DNA from: Bacteroidota bacterium | GTDB lineage: Bacteria; Bacteroidota; Bacteroidia; AKYH767-A; 2013-40CM-41-45 | Assembly (NCBI GenBank): GCA_016720935.1 | Contig: JADKJP010000001.1 | Span: 1-64,000 of the forward strand | Length of the DNA stretch: 64,000 nucleotides | Direction: 5' to 3' | Shown: positions 45,084 to 53,223 of the stretch, one piece after another | Position numbering within the stretch: position 1 is the stretch's first letter | How the letters are laid out: the number at the start of each line of letters is the position of its first letter | Position numbers and translations under genes: made by a program | The notes under the pieces: model-generated | Seen by the model: the letters and a program-made list of their open reading frames with translations, nothing else | Database searches by the model: none | Told to the model about the DNA's origin: nothing

Positions 45084-45641
45084 TTATTTAACAAAAGGTT
45101 GCTTCATCAGCTCTTTGACTTGTTCTACCATGTTTTTGAACTTACCGAAATCTTCCTGCTCAAGAAACACCATGGACTTATCTGAATAAGAAGCCACCTG
45201 AATATAGCCGCTCCACTTGTTATCGTTCTGTGAGAAATAACATCCTGATTTAAATCCTCCTCTTGTTTTAAATTCTACTTCAGTATAAGTTTTAGCTGTA
45301 TCATTAAATATTTTCGATTGAATAAAATCCAACGAAGCTATTAGTCCATCCAGCTCATCCGCATCAACAAACGCAATGTAGTCTGAATATTGTGTTGAAC
45401 ATTCAAACCGTGCACCACTCAATGTTTTACTCCCTGGATCTGTCAGGTTGGTAATTTTCATCATTTTGATTTTCATACCCCGGATTTTTCCAACATCAAA
45501 AAATTCTCTTTTCATTAAAGATCCAGAGCGTTCTGAAAACTTCTCCAAAAGGCTTTTATACAGAGTGTCTTTTTGCGCTTCGCACAATGATGTAAACATT
45601 AAGCTAATAATTAACAATAGAAAATATTTATTTTTTTTCAT
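45084..45641 (-). CDS. Hypothetical secreted protein in the element
   Basis: 185 residues with a signal peptide (YFLLLIISLMFTSLCEAQ). The mature part has a beta-rich pattern (GARFECSTQYSDYIAFVDAD, KSGCYFSQNDNKWSGYIQVA) with two Cys and ends in a Lys-rich helix. Not recognised. It lies 35 bp upstream of the FRG gene on the same strand and is insulated from the tape-measure gene by a terminator, so it is probably co-expressed with FRG as cargo. Confidence 0.7.
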   Translation of the reverse strand: MKKNKYFLLLIISLMFTSLCEAQKDTLYKSLLEKFSERSGSLMKREFFDVGKIRGMKIKMMKITNLTDPGSKTLSGARFECSTQYSDYIAFVDADELDGLIASLDFIQSKIFNDTAKTYTEVEFKTRGGFKSGCYFSQNDNKWSGYIQVASYSDKSMVFLEQEDFGKFKNMVEQVKELMKQPFVK

Positions 45642-45673
45642 GATAAGTGAGTTTTTGGTATTTCAAATATAAA

Positions 45674-45698
45674 CAAAAAGCCCGGATTTCTCCGGGCT
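45674..45698 (-). terminator. Terminator after the tape-measure gene
   Basis: AGCCCGG / CCGGGCT stem, 6-base loop, then TTTTTG on the minus strand. It separates the phage-like operon from the cargo genes. Confidence 0.8.
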
Positions 45699-45746
45699 AA
45701 TTGCATCATTCAAAACAAACTAGGACCGGAATGGCGTACCGGCCCG

Positions 45747-45770
45747 TTGATAGGAATTCAAACCTATCAA
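45747..45770. repeat. Inverted repeat TTGATAGG-N8-CCTATCAA
   Basis: Perfect 8-bp arms with an 8-base spacer just downstream of the tape-measure stop at 45786. It could be an mRNA hairpin or protein site; no T-run follows on the minus strand. Confidence 0.55.
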
Positions 45771-45785
45771 CTTCTTAAATATTTG

Positions 45786-48700
45786 TCATGCCTTCTGCCT
45801 TTCTGCAAGACGGGTAGTTCTATCAGTAGCAGATTTAATGTCTTCAATAAATGTAACCGGAGCAGGCATCTTTGAAATCGCCCTGGTGAATGCAATCTCC
45901 ATGTCCTCGGTTGTTGGAACGGGGATGCTTTGAGAAGAAGTAAACCCGGCAGTTGGCGCAAAGCCGCCACCGGAAAATTGATGTACACTCTGTCTTCCAT
46001 GGGTGCGTCTTCTGAGCGGCTCGATCACATTCTTTACAAACGGAGATACCTCTGGATGCGATAGTACCTTGTGAGGAATCACGTATTCCCTCTTGTGATA
46101 CGTCCAAGGTCTTGGCCCGACTGCAGTTGATTCGGATGTAGGGTTTCCGTCACCGGTATAACCACCATCATAAAATCCTGACTTCTGACTTCTGATAGCA
46201 TCCACATTCTGAAGTCCTGCGGCAAGTGAAGCAGCAGCAGCAATGGCATTGAAAGGCCATGCGTAAGCTGCAAGCGATTGCGTTACTCCGAGATATGTAT
46301 TGATCAGTGCCTTTGAGATGGCAAGAGCCTTGTACTGGGCTGAATCTTTGGAAAAGAATCCTGCAGCTGTATCCAGGGCATTTGTGATGACACCAAGTTT
46401 CTGAGCTTCATTCTGAAGTGTGATCTGGGTTCTGAGTTTTTCGTACTTCTCATGAATCAGATTCTTTTCTTCCTCGGTACGTTGCTTGCTTGAAATCTCA
46501 ACAGCCTCCTGAGCATTGAGCTGACTCATCATCAGGTCCAGTTCCTTGGATGCATTCTCCGCTCCTGCATCAAGGCGAAGATTTGCGAATTCTAAATCAG
46601 CCTGGGCAAGTGCATTAAGTCCTTCAAGTTTTACTTGACTGATTCTATCGGTACTGCTTTTAACCGATTCAAATTCTAATGCATCATATTTCTGTTGAAT
46701 TAACTCCCTGTTGACAGCACCTTGCTCAGTAATGCCATTGAGTTTATTTATTTTCTCTTGCTCAGAAAGTAGCTTGAAATCCTTAGTGCCCTGAATCCTC
46801 TGTAGTTCATCTGCTGTGAGTTTATCTTCTGCAGCCAGTTCCTTTTTCTTTGCAAGCTCAAGTGCCTCAATCTTTAATTTTGATTGATGATTTATTTCTT
46901 CAAGTTCCCTTGCATTTCTTTCAAGCTGGGTTCTTGCTTCTGCGATTGCTTGTTGATCCTTTGCTTCAGCAAGAGTTCTTCTTATTTCAAGTTCATGTTC
47001 TTCATTTCTGATAAGGGTCTGAAGCTCTTCTTCAGCAAATTTTTGATTGAGTGACTTGAGATTATTTTTACTTTCCTCAAGAATGTTCTCTCTGATCCGA
47101 ATTTCTTCTTTCGAATTCCCGCTCACGGCAGCAAGTTTCCGGTCCCGAGCAAGCTGTTCGGCTGCAATTTCCTTTTCAAGACCGTCCTTTGTGATATCGA
47201 TAATTGACTGACGTACATCAAAAGCGAGCGCACGCTGCTTGTCGGCAGCTTCTTTTTGGATTTCAGCAACACGAAGTGAGAATGCTGCTTCGATGCCTGT
47301 GATGTCTTCGCCTTTTGCTGTGGCAATTTTCACGGCCTGCTCACGTTCTTTCTCAGCCAGTTCCAGTTGTTGGTTGGTAGTATCAGATCCTTCGAGTTGT
47401 CTGCGCTTGATTTCTATGGCAAGGAGATCAGTCTGTAATTTGTCCGCAATTTTCTGCTTCTCCGTTTCGAATTCTTTCTGAGCAACAACGATATCGGCAT
47501 ACGTTTTTACATAGGCCTTCTTGAGTTCGTCCAGATCCTTGATCTGATCATCTGTGAGTTTACCATTTGCCTGTTTTAAGAGAAGCAGGTTTCCGATTTG
47601 CTTGGTGATATTCTCCTTCTGCGCTTTGAGCTTCTCTGCTTCGATTGTGGCAGTATCCTGACCTGCAGCCTTGGCAAGACGAGATTCTATTTCATAACGC
47701 TGTACAATCGCTTCCTGTTGTGTTTTCAGAGCCTCCGCATTTTTCTTCAGTCCTTCTGCCTGATCGTTGTCAAGTAGTCCGATCGCTTTACCTATTTTAG
47801 GAAGGATGTCGATTAATTTATCGGCCAGGAAAATGAGCTGAAGAATCGGCGATAAGATAACCCCGAAGATTCCAACCTTGCTTTGAATGAATGCCGATAG
47901 GTCTTGAATGCTTGATTTTACCTTACTGAAATTCGCAATCAGAAGACCAATACCAACAACCAGCGCACCGATGCCGGTCGAGATCAAAGCAGCCGTGAAA
48001 ATTCTTACGCCAACAGTTGTGGCAGATGTGGTGATACCGAAAATCCTGAGAAGGTTCGTGGAAACTGCAAGCGCACCATTCCAGAGAAATTGAGCCGCGG
48101 CAGTTGCTTTCACTACCAGAGAAGATTCCTTTTGCAGCGCATTGGTGATCTCGGTAACTGAATTCAGAACCAGAAGTGCTGATGCTGTCTTCTGGATAGC
48201 GAGCTGAATATTTTCAGACTCCTTGCCGAAAAGTCCGGAAGCTCCTTGAATAAGCGTGAACCCTGCAACAACGGTCTTCACCCCTTCGGTAATCGCATTG
48301 AATGTGGAGGTATCTGAAGCGAGGTTTTTGATCTCCTGCTTGATGTCTCCGAGTTTGTCCTTGGCCTCCGCTGCCAGATTAACAAACTGAGCCTTCACAT
48401 CATCGGTTGCAAGGAGTGAAGCATCACTGTATGCTTTGATGAGTTGGGTGAGTTCCTTTAATGAACCCGCCTGCTCGATGGTCGTCTTTCCGGTTGCAAG
48501 AAGAGCAGCCTGAACCTGTGAAAATTTATCCTTTGACTCAGCAGCAAGATTTGAAATTCCTGCGTTGATATCATCCAGCGTATTCTGCGCATTCTCAAAA
48601 CCTGCTTTGTTGATATCGGCTTTCAGGTTAGCAAGCTCTGTAAGTTTCTGCTTTACCGATTCAAGAGCTCCGGCATAGTTACCGACATTCCGCTGATTCC

Positions 48701-49151
48701 TTCCGGTACTTGCTTCCTGCTCCTTCAGCTTTGTATTGAGAGAAGTAATGGAAGCAGACAGAGCTTTTCCGCGTTCTGATGTTTCGCGTTCCGATTCAGA
48801 AAGCAGATTCCATTCCCGGATACTTGCCGCGAGCTGGTTCTGAAGCTGACGAAGCGAGTCCTGTTTGTTTTGATCAGCGGCGAGAGAAAGCTGTACCGCC
48901 TTCTCCTGGTTGCGGATTTCTGTGGTTAAGGCTTTTTCTTTTTGCTCAAGCAGGATGGCTTCACGCTGAAGGTCCTTAAATTCCTGAGTGGCTTCTTTTC
49001 CGGCAGCTGCCAGCAGGCTCATCTGCTTTGCTACCTCTGCCTGTTCTTTGAATAATTTCTGAAGGCTCTCTCTTCCTGTTGCAATTCCGGTGATCAGACC
49101 TTTGATGTCCACATCCACCTGAAGGAGGACTTTATCTTTTACCTCTGCCAA
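45786..49151 (-). CDS. Phage tail tape-measure-like protein
   Basis: 1121 residues. Start is probably the TTG at 49151 (MAEVKDKVLLQVDVDIKGLI). Long helical, coiled-coil-rich stretches fill most of the protein. Hydrophobic segments near residues 385-405 and 425-455 (ISTGIGALVVGIGLLIANF, GVILSPILQLIFLADKLI) are typical of tape measures. The C-terminal region has the tape-measure ending pattern: a hydrophobic helix (AWPFNAIAAAASLAAGLQNV), GFYDGGYTGDGNPTSE, and YHKREYVIPHKVL. Tape measures set tail length and enter the host membrane at infection. At one residue per about 1.5 angstrom the tail would be about 160 nm. No tail tube or baseplate gene is near, which is odd. Confidence 0.82.
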   Translation of the reverse strand: MAEVKDKVLLQVDVDIKGLITGIATGRESLQKLFKEQAEVAKQMSLLAAAGKEATQEFKDLQREAILLEQKEKALTTEIRNQEKAVQLSLAADQNKQDSLRQLQNQLAASIREWNLLSESERETSERGKALSASITSLNTKLKEQEASTGRNQRNVGNYAGALESVKQKLTELANLKADINKAGFENAQNTLDDINAGISNLAAESKDKFSQVQAALLATGKTTIEQAGSLKELTQLIKAYSDASLLATDDVKAQFVNLAAEAKDKLGDIKQEIKNLASDTSTFNAITEGVKTVVAGFTLIQGASGLFGKESENIQLAIQKTASALLVLNSVTEITNALQKESSLVVKATAAAQFLWNGALAVSTNLLRIFGITTSATTVGVRIFTAALISTGIGALVVGIGLLIANFSKVKSSIQDLSAFIQSKVGIFGVILSPILQLIFLADKLIDILPKIGKAIGLLDNDQAEGLKKNAEALKTQQEAIVQRYEIESRLAKAAGQDTATIEAEKLKAQKENITKQIGNLLLLKQANGKLTDDQIKDLDELKKAYVKTYADIVVAQKEFETEKQKIADKLQTDLLAIEIKRRQLEGSDTTNQQLELAEKEREQAVKIATAKGEDITGIEAAFSLRVAEIQKEAADKQRALAFDVRQSIIDITKDGLEKEIAAEQLARDRKLAAVSGNSKEEIRIRENILEESKNNLKSLNQKFAEEELQTLIRNEEHELEIRRTLAEAKDQQAIAEARTQLERNARELEEINHQSKLKIEALELAKKKELAAEDKLTADELQRIQGTKDFKLLSEQEKINKLNGITEQGAVNRELIQQKYDALEFESVKSSTDRISQVKLEGLNALAQADLEFANLRLDAGAENASKELDLMMSQLNAQEAVEISSKQRTEEEKNLIHEKYEKLRTQITLQNEAQKLGVITNALDTAAGFFSKDSAQYKALAISKALINTYLGVTQSLAAYAWPFNAIAAAASLAAGLQNVDAIRSQKSGFYDGGYTGDGNPTSESTAVGPRPWTYHKREYVIPHKVLSHPEVSPFVKNVIEPLRRRTHGRQSVHQFSGGGFAPTAGFTSSQSIPVPTTEDMEIAFTRAISKMPAPVTFIEDIKSATDRTTRLAERQKA

Positions 49152-49198
49152 TGCTCATTACTTTCTGTTTAAAATATTAATGTTTACTAAATAGGAAA

Positions 49199-49591
49199 TC
49201 ATTCAACTGTCGGCCCGATAACAGTTTGCTGTGATCCTTGAGTAGGAGGGTGTTGGACTGACGCTTTTAGTTTTTCAATTTCTAATCTGGTATCTTCATT
49301 GGGTACAACGATTGTAAGGATTTGTTCCGCGGTGCTGTTCACTTCGAGTTCAGCCCTTGATAATTTCGGGATTGCATACTCAAATAGTGATATCATGATA
49401 TCAAGATACCTGGCTGGGCTTCTCCTGCGGAGCTTTGCAATAGCTGCAAGAATGTTGTCATATTCTGATTCAATCAGGCTCGTGATTAATTCTCTTGCAA
49501 GTTTATTTCGCTTATCCGGACCTCTGGGCTTTGCCTTTTGTTTAGCGAGCTTTGCCCGTTCAACATTAAATGAAGTTGAATTTCTTGCCAT
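49199..49591 (-). CDS. Hypothetical phage-type DNA-packaging-like small protein
   Basis: 130 residues. The N-terminus is basic (AKLAKQKAKPRGPDKRNKLA), then helices ELITSLIESEYDNILAAIAKL and PARYLDIMISLFEYAIPKLS, then a short acidic tail. The SLFEYAIPKLSRAELE pattern resembles small proteins found beside terminase genes in Bacteroidota phages, so a terminase-small-subunit-like role is possible. No large terminase is visible, so the role is open. One base of its start overlaps the stop of the next upstream gene. Confidence 0.65.
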   Translation of the reverse strand: MARNSTSFNVERAKLAKQKAKPRGPDKRNKLARELITSLIESEYDNILAAIAKLRRRSPARYLDIMISLFEYAIPKLSRAELEVNSTAEQILTIVVPNEDTRLEIEKLKASVQHPPTQGSQQTVIGPTVE

Positions 49592-49788
49592 TAGAAATAC
49601 CTCCTCCCGGTTGTGTTGCGACCAATTACTTCGCTCGCTTCACTATTCGACTTAGTTGAACGGTATTGCTTTTTCCGGTCCGCCTTTTCCAGTCTGGCAA
49701 TATCCAGGGAAAGCTTTTCGATTCTTTCCTTCAATCTCATAGCGCTTGTATCAGAAATTCGTCCGGAATTTTTCTCATTGGATTTCAT
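49591..49788 (-). CDS. Small helical protein (65 aa)
   Basis: Basic coiled-coil-like peptide (AMRLKERIEKLSLDIARLEK). It overlaps the next gene by one base at 49591, which supports translation. It is the first gene after the palindromic site at 49832-49852, so it probably opens the late-type (tape-measure) transcription unit. Function unknown. Confidence 0.6.
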   Translation of the reverse strand: MKSNEKNSGRISDTSAMRLKERIEKLSLDIARLEKADRKKQYRSTKSNSEASEVIGRNTTGRRYF

Positions 49789-49831
49789 TTTTTGTTCTTT
49801 CGTTTAAATTACCTTATTGAATTTGAATAAG

Positions 49832-49852
49832 TGTTGCAACACTGTTGCAACA
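49832..49852. promoter_or_regulatory. Two tandem TGTTGCAACA palindromes (candidate operator)
   Basis: Two exact copies of the 10-bp palindrome TGTTGCAACA, centres 11 bp apart (about one helical turn), in the only non-coding gap (74 bp) before the 49788-45786 gene block. This is a good layout for cooperative binding of a dimeric regulator. Confidence 0.55.
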
Positions 49853-49862
49853 GGTGTTCACT

Positions 49863-50519
49863 TTAACTTTTCAGACGTTTGACCAGATCGATCCATGGGC
49901 CCAAAGAAATAGCAAGACCGCCATTTTTGTCAAATCCAACATAGTCCCGGAGTGTTCCGCCTTGTGTGCCATTTGGGTCAATAGCGCGATTCAGTCCGGT
50001 TTCTTTGCGCGTGAATTCATTGAACTTTGTGATTGAATCAATCATTCCCTGATATGCTTCGTGCAGTTCTTTTTCTTTTTCTGTGACTGCGAAGACTGAA
50101 GATTCGATTTCAACTGAATGCAGCCATGTTTCAGAAATAGTTACATCATAATCCGAAATAACATAAGCGTCCAAAGGGGCGGCAATTCTTTCAGTTCGTT
50201 TCAGTCCCTCATTCGCGGAATGACAAAATCTGGACGTACTGGGCCATTCAATTCTATCAAGAAACGACCGTCGACTTTCTTTGAATCCACCAGGAAGCGC
50301 GGGAGTTTCGGGAGCGATAGATTCAAAATAGCGTTTTGCGAATCTTTCGGGATCATGAAGCGCCTCTGAAAGGTTGTCTGTTGAAATTGGTATTCCCGCT
50401 TCTTTCGCTTCGTCAAGAAATACCTGAATAGGAATCAGCCCTTGTTTTGCTGAAAGGATTCTCCTGTTTATTTGATCTTCATTTTTGTAGACGAGTACTT
50501 TTTCATTTGTTGTTTTCAT
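49863..50519 (-). CDS. Hypothetical protein of the element (218 aa)
   Basis: Start ATG 50519 (MKTTNEKVLVYKNEDQINRR). Segments include PIQVFLDEAKEAGIPISTDN and APLDAYVISDYDVTISETWL, with a helical C-terminal half (EKEKELHEAYQGMIDSITKF). It is soluble, with no signal or membrane segment. Not recognised. It starts after a 17-bp gap from its upstream neighbour and ends right before the palindromic site. Confidence 0.65.
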   Translation of the reverse strand: MKTTNEKVLVYKNEDQINRRILSAKQGLIPIQVFLDEAKEAGIPISTDNLSEALHDPERFAKRYFESIAPETPALPGGFKESRRSFLDRIEWPSTSRFCHSANEGLKRTERIAAPLDAYVISDYDVTISETWLHSVEIESSVFAVTEKEKELHEAYQGMIDSITKFNEFTRKETGLNRAIDPNGTQGGTLRDYVGFDKNGGLAISLGPWIDLVKRLKS

Positions 50520-50536
50520 TGCTTTGGTTTTGGTTT

Positions 50537-50938
50537 TTAAATGCACTGTATGAGAATATTTATTTGGTTTAACATTAATTCAAAGGTGATTCGACTGAAA
50601 TCATCCTGCCTGAATACATGGGCTAACAATCCGGATGAATTATATAAATCGATTTCTTGCGAGGTAGTAATCTCGTCATTGGCACTGCGCTTGCACGTGT
50701 AGATACATTTAATGAACTTCCTGTTCTGATTGTATAGCGTGACCTCCATAACTTCACGATTCAAAGAATCTATTTCAAGTTGAACAGTGATTCCTTTGCT
50801 GTCAAGCAGATCCGATAGATCATCAACAAATTCGATAACCCCAGGGAACAAACGTTCGGAAGCAATCAGCCTGTCTTCATAACTTAAAGGCCTGTTGATT
50901 TGCTCAATTATTTCAGAATAGGAGTAGCTTGATTTCAT
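50537..50938 (-). CDS. Hypothetical protein of the element (133 aa), possible paralogue of its neighbour
   Basis: MKSSYSYSEIIEQINRPLSY opens a soluble alpha/beta protein with SERLFPGVIEFVDDL, an Ile/Val-rich middle (MEVTLYNQNRKFIKCIY) and a helical end (FELMLNQINILIQCI). It overlaps the upstream gene by 4 bp (ATGA). It shares layout and the FPGV motif with that neighbour, suggesting an old duplication. Confidence 0.65.
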   Translation of the reverse strand: MKSSYSYSEIIEQINRPLSYEDRLIASERLFPGVIEFVDDLSDLLDSKGITVQLEIDSLNREVMEVTLYNQNRKFIKCIYTCKRSANDEITTSQEIDLYNSSGLLAHVFRQDDFSRITFELMLNQINILIQCI

Positions 50939-51336
50939 TTTAATAGTCCAATATTTTTTATTTGCTTGAGAGCGGTTTTAAACTGTTCGATACCGTAATC
51001 TGACAAACTGAAAGACTGCAATTCCTTTCCCTTGATATCTCGGAACTTTAAGCTGACAATAATTTTCCCACCCAATTCTTGATCCTTGAATGCAATCATT
51101 TCACATCTACTTCCAACTTCATTTACAAGCCCAAACCTTGTTGATATGATTCCCTCATGCGAATCAATACTCATTTCAATTCCATCTGGCCTGTAGCCGC
51201 TAACTGCCTCTCTCAACATTGTGCTTACGCCTGGGAATGTGTTTTCGCATTCCTTCATAATTGGATGATAACTCGGGTCCTGAACTACATCAAGAAGAAA
51301 TTCTGTTGTGGTGAATCTTGCTTTTTTCATGTACAT
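50935..51336 (-). CDS. Hypothetical protein of the element (133-140 aa)
   Basis: Probable start ATG at 51336 (MYMKKARFTTTEFLLDVVQD); a TTG at 51357 would add seven residues. It has CENTFPGVSTMLREAV, GIEMSIDSHEGIISTRFGLV and an amphipathic C-terminal helix (QFKTALKQIKNI). Not recognised. Translation is coupled to the downstream gene by a 4-bp overlap. Confidence 0.62.
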   Translation of the reverse strand: MYMKKARFTTTEFLLDVVQDPSYHPIMKECENTFPGVSTMLREAVSGYRPDGIEMSIDSHEGIISTRFGLVNEVGSRCEMIAFKDQELGGKIIVSLKFRDIKGKELQSFSLSDYGIEQFKTALKQIKNIGLLK

Positions 51337-51369
51337 TTGATCTATCAATTCGTCCAAGCTTTGATCAGG

Positions 51370-51401
51370 ACCCGGTCTTTTACCTGCGTAAAAAGCCGGG
51401 T
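51370..51401. repeat. Hairpin upstream of the 51336 gene
   Basis: Arms ACCCGGTCTTTTAC and GTAAAAAGCCGGGT are complementary at 12 of 14 positions with a 4-base loop. It lies in the gap between two minus-strand genes; it could attenuate transcription or protect mRNA. Confidence 0.6.
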
Positions 51402-51488
51402 TTCTGCTTTTTAGGTCCCTTGGTGGTCCCGTTATTTTGATGTCTCGGATTCAATCGATTGTTATTCAAGTTTATGGATTCCTTTATT

Positions 51489-51770
51489 TCAGTCCCGGGA
51501 GGAGCTATGAACACTCCATGCCCATTTCCCGAAATCTTCGTTACCTGGATACCGTGTACCTGCAGGGAAGCTTTTGCCCGCAATACTGAATGCACCGAAT
51601 GTTATTCGTTTGAAAACTTCATATCCATGGATTTTTCCGGATGCATTAAATACCTCTTCGTAAATGAATCCCTTTTCTGATTCATGGACACGGGTCAAAG
51701 AATACCCGCTTTTAGAGCGCAGTGGCTCCAAATTTTGAACGATATCTTTCGAGTTGGTGAGTTGTATCAT
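51489..51770 (-). CDS. Hypothetical protein of the element (93 aa)
   Basis: I choose ATG 51770 (MIQLTNSKDIVQNLEPLRSK) because the longer frame start at 51956 would overlap a better small gene (51862-52017) and its extra residues look non-native. The core (GYSLTRVHESEKGFIYEEVF, GYEVFKRITFGAFSIAGKSF, FGKWAWSV) looks like a compact beta protein. Small proteins with a GxWAW ending are common in Bacteroidota mobile elements. Not assigned to a function. Confidence 0.55.
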   Translation of the reverse strand: MIQLTNSKDIVQNLEPLRSKSGYSLTRVHESEKGFIYEEVFNASGKIHGYEVFKRITFGAFSIAGKSFPAGTRYPGNEDFGKWAWSVHSSSRD

Positions 51771-51861
51771 TTGTATTGTCCCTTGCTTTATTGTCCTTGT
51801 AACGCGTGTGCGTATCTCTTCGCTAATTGATTTTTTCTGTACCCGATATTTTGCCGTTATT

Positions 51862-52017
51862 TTAACGGGCACTATTATTGGCAACCTGATCACGAAGCCA
51901 GTGGATTTTTGAGGAGATAACCTTGATCCTTGCTTTGTATGTCTTGGTAACTTCATCGCGCTCGCTTTCGAGCCGGTGAATTTGCTTTTGAAGCTTCTTG
52001 GTTAGTGGGTTTATCAT
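51862..52017 (-). CDS. Small coiled-coil protein (51 aa)
   Basis: ATG at 52017, TAA at 51862-51864. The sequence opens MINPLTKKLQKQIHRLESER and continues with DEVTKTYKARIKVISSKIHW, a Lys/Arg-rich amphipathic helix. It starts 7 bp after the upstream gene's stop, filling a gap in a tightly packed operon. It is too short for standard ORF cut-offs. Confidence 0.5.
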   Translation of the reverse strand: MINPLTKKLQKQIHRLESERDEVTKTYKARIKVISSKIHWLRDQVANNSAR

Positions 52018-52024
52018 TGTGGTC

Positions 52025-52303
52025 TTATTTTTGGAATTCTAATTCAAGTTTCAGTCGTTCAATTTCTGATAGGGTGTCAAGTAATTTGCTTTCGTATTGT
52101 CTATTTTGTTTACTCAGCGATATGGCTGCCGGCAAAGCAATATTCAGTTGATCGTAGGCCTCGTGATAAATCTCAAACAACAACTTTAATTTTTGAAGTA
52201 AGTCGAGTCTATCTCCAAGACTGTGTGCTAATTCGATTTCAAGCATGTCGGCCTTCATCTTATTGATGGGCTCGAATGTTTGAGCCAGTGCCTCTATATT
52301 CAT
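52025..52303 (-). CDS. Helical small protein (92 aa)
   Basis: All-helical (MKADMLEIELAHSLGDRLDL, EIYHEAYDQLNIAL, LSEIERLKLELEF). Start overlaps the stop of the RecA/DnaB-like gene (ATGA, 52300-52303), so translation is coupled. It might be an accessory factor of the replication ATPase. Not recognised. Confidence 0.62.
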   Translation of the reverse strand: MNIEALAQTFEPINKMKADMLEIELAHSLGDRLDLLQKLKLLFEIYHEAYDQLNIALPAAISLSKQNRQYESKLLDTLSEIERLKLELEFQK

Positions 52304-53223
52304 GATGCAGGAAACCTCCTGACTTCATCTATTTTTTCATAATACCGATTGGAATATTTATCAAAATAAAGCGTGCATGTTCCGCGCTTTCCGACTCCCT
52401 TCGGCTTGTATTTTTGTATAACAAGATGAACTTCGTTCTCTTCGTATGGCCTTCCAGATTCGTCATTCAATCCAAACGGTGGCCTCCAGACAGAAATCAT
52501 GTTCATGCCCTTCCGATACCACGCTTGCCCGCCTGCAATTTCTCTGGGAGATGCAACCGGGTAGAATCTTGAATTCCCGTCTTGCACGTACATTTGATCG
52601 GCTACATGTGTAGAAACTATGTTGAGCCTGTTTTTCTCTTGCGCATTCCTTCGGATCAGACCAAGCTTTTCTTCCAAATACAGATCCTGCCTGTTTGCTT
52701 TTCCGAAATCATGCTTTAACTCATTCCAAGGATCTATCACAGTAACCTGAATTTTTCCGGTTTGCTTTTCGGCCTCGTCAATAAGCTCATAAAATTGGTC
52801 AGGCGTTATGTCATTGTAGCCTGGATCAATGATGACAAGTTTATCCTGTAGTTCGGCAACAGTCCGATACATCTGATCTTCGGAAACATTACCGTCCTGA
52901 TTTTTGTAAAAAGGCCGTCTGTTTACTTTAGATATTATTTCCGCAAGAATTTCTTCTTTTGATCCGGATTCAGGTGAAAAAATTGCAACCCTCCATCCGT
53001 GAACTTGTATGCAGTAAATAAGCAGGTCGTAAATTATTTCAGATTTTCCTGAGAATGGAGCGCCGTAAAAATACAGGGTGGTCCGTAACATGAGTGTCAT
53101 GTGATCGTCCAGGCTACTGAATCCAGTTGATTTGCCGCGAGAATTACCGGTGCGCTTTATCTCATCAAGCCTGTCTTTTATGTCAAGAGGCTGAAACCAG
53201 ATTTTTTTATTTTCAGCTCTCAT
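52300..53223 (-). CDS. RecA/DnaB-like replication ATPase
   Basis: 307 residues. Walker A is GAPFSGKSE, the Walker B-like strand is VTVIDPWNEL, and further RecA-fold features are RVAIFSPESG, RLNIVSTHVADQM, and a GGQAWYRKGMNMISVWRPP segment like the DnaB/RepA-type helicase core. It has no N-terminal primase or DnaB domain, as in short phage and plasmid helicase-like ATPases. With the DUF1376 protein upstream (4-bp overlap) it probably forms the element's own replication initiation and helicase module. Confidence 0.8.
   Translation of the reverse strand: MRAENKKIWFQPLDIKDRLDEIKRTGNSRGKSTGFSSLDDHMTLMLRTTLYFYGAPFSGKSEIIYDLLIYCIQVHGWRVAIFSPESGSKEEILAEIISKVNRRPFYKNQDGNVSEDQMYRTVAELQDKLVIIDPGYNDITPDQFYELIDEAEKQTGKIQVTVIDPWNELKHDFGKANRQDLYLEEKLGLIRRNAQEKNRLNIVSTHVADQMYVQDGNSRFYPVASPREIAGGQAWYRKGMNMISVWRPPFGLNDESGRPYEENEVHLVIQKYKPKGVGKRGTCTLYFDKYSNRYYEKIDEVRRFPAS

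Noticed and set aside
51380..51595. 71-codon minus-strand frame overlapping the 51489-51770 gene
   Set aside because: It overlaps a better candidate and its tail runs through a hairpin. A frameshift joining the two was considered but is not needed.
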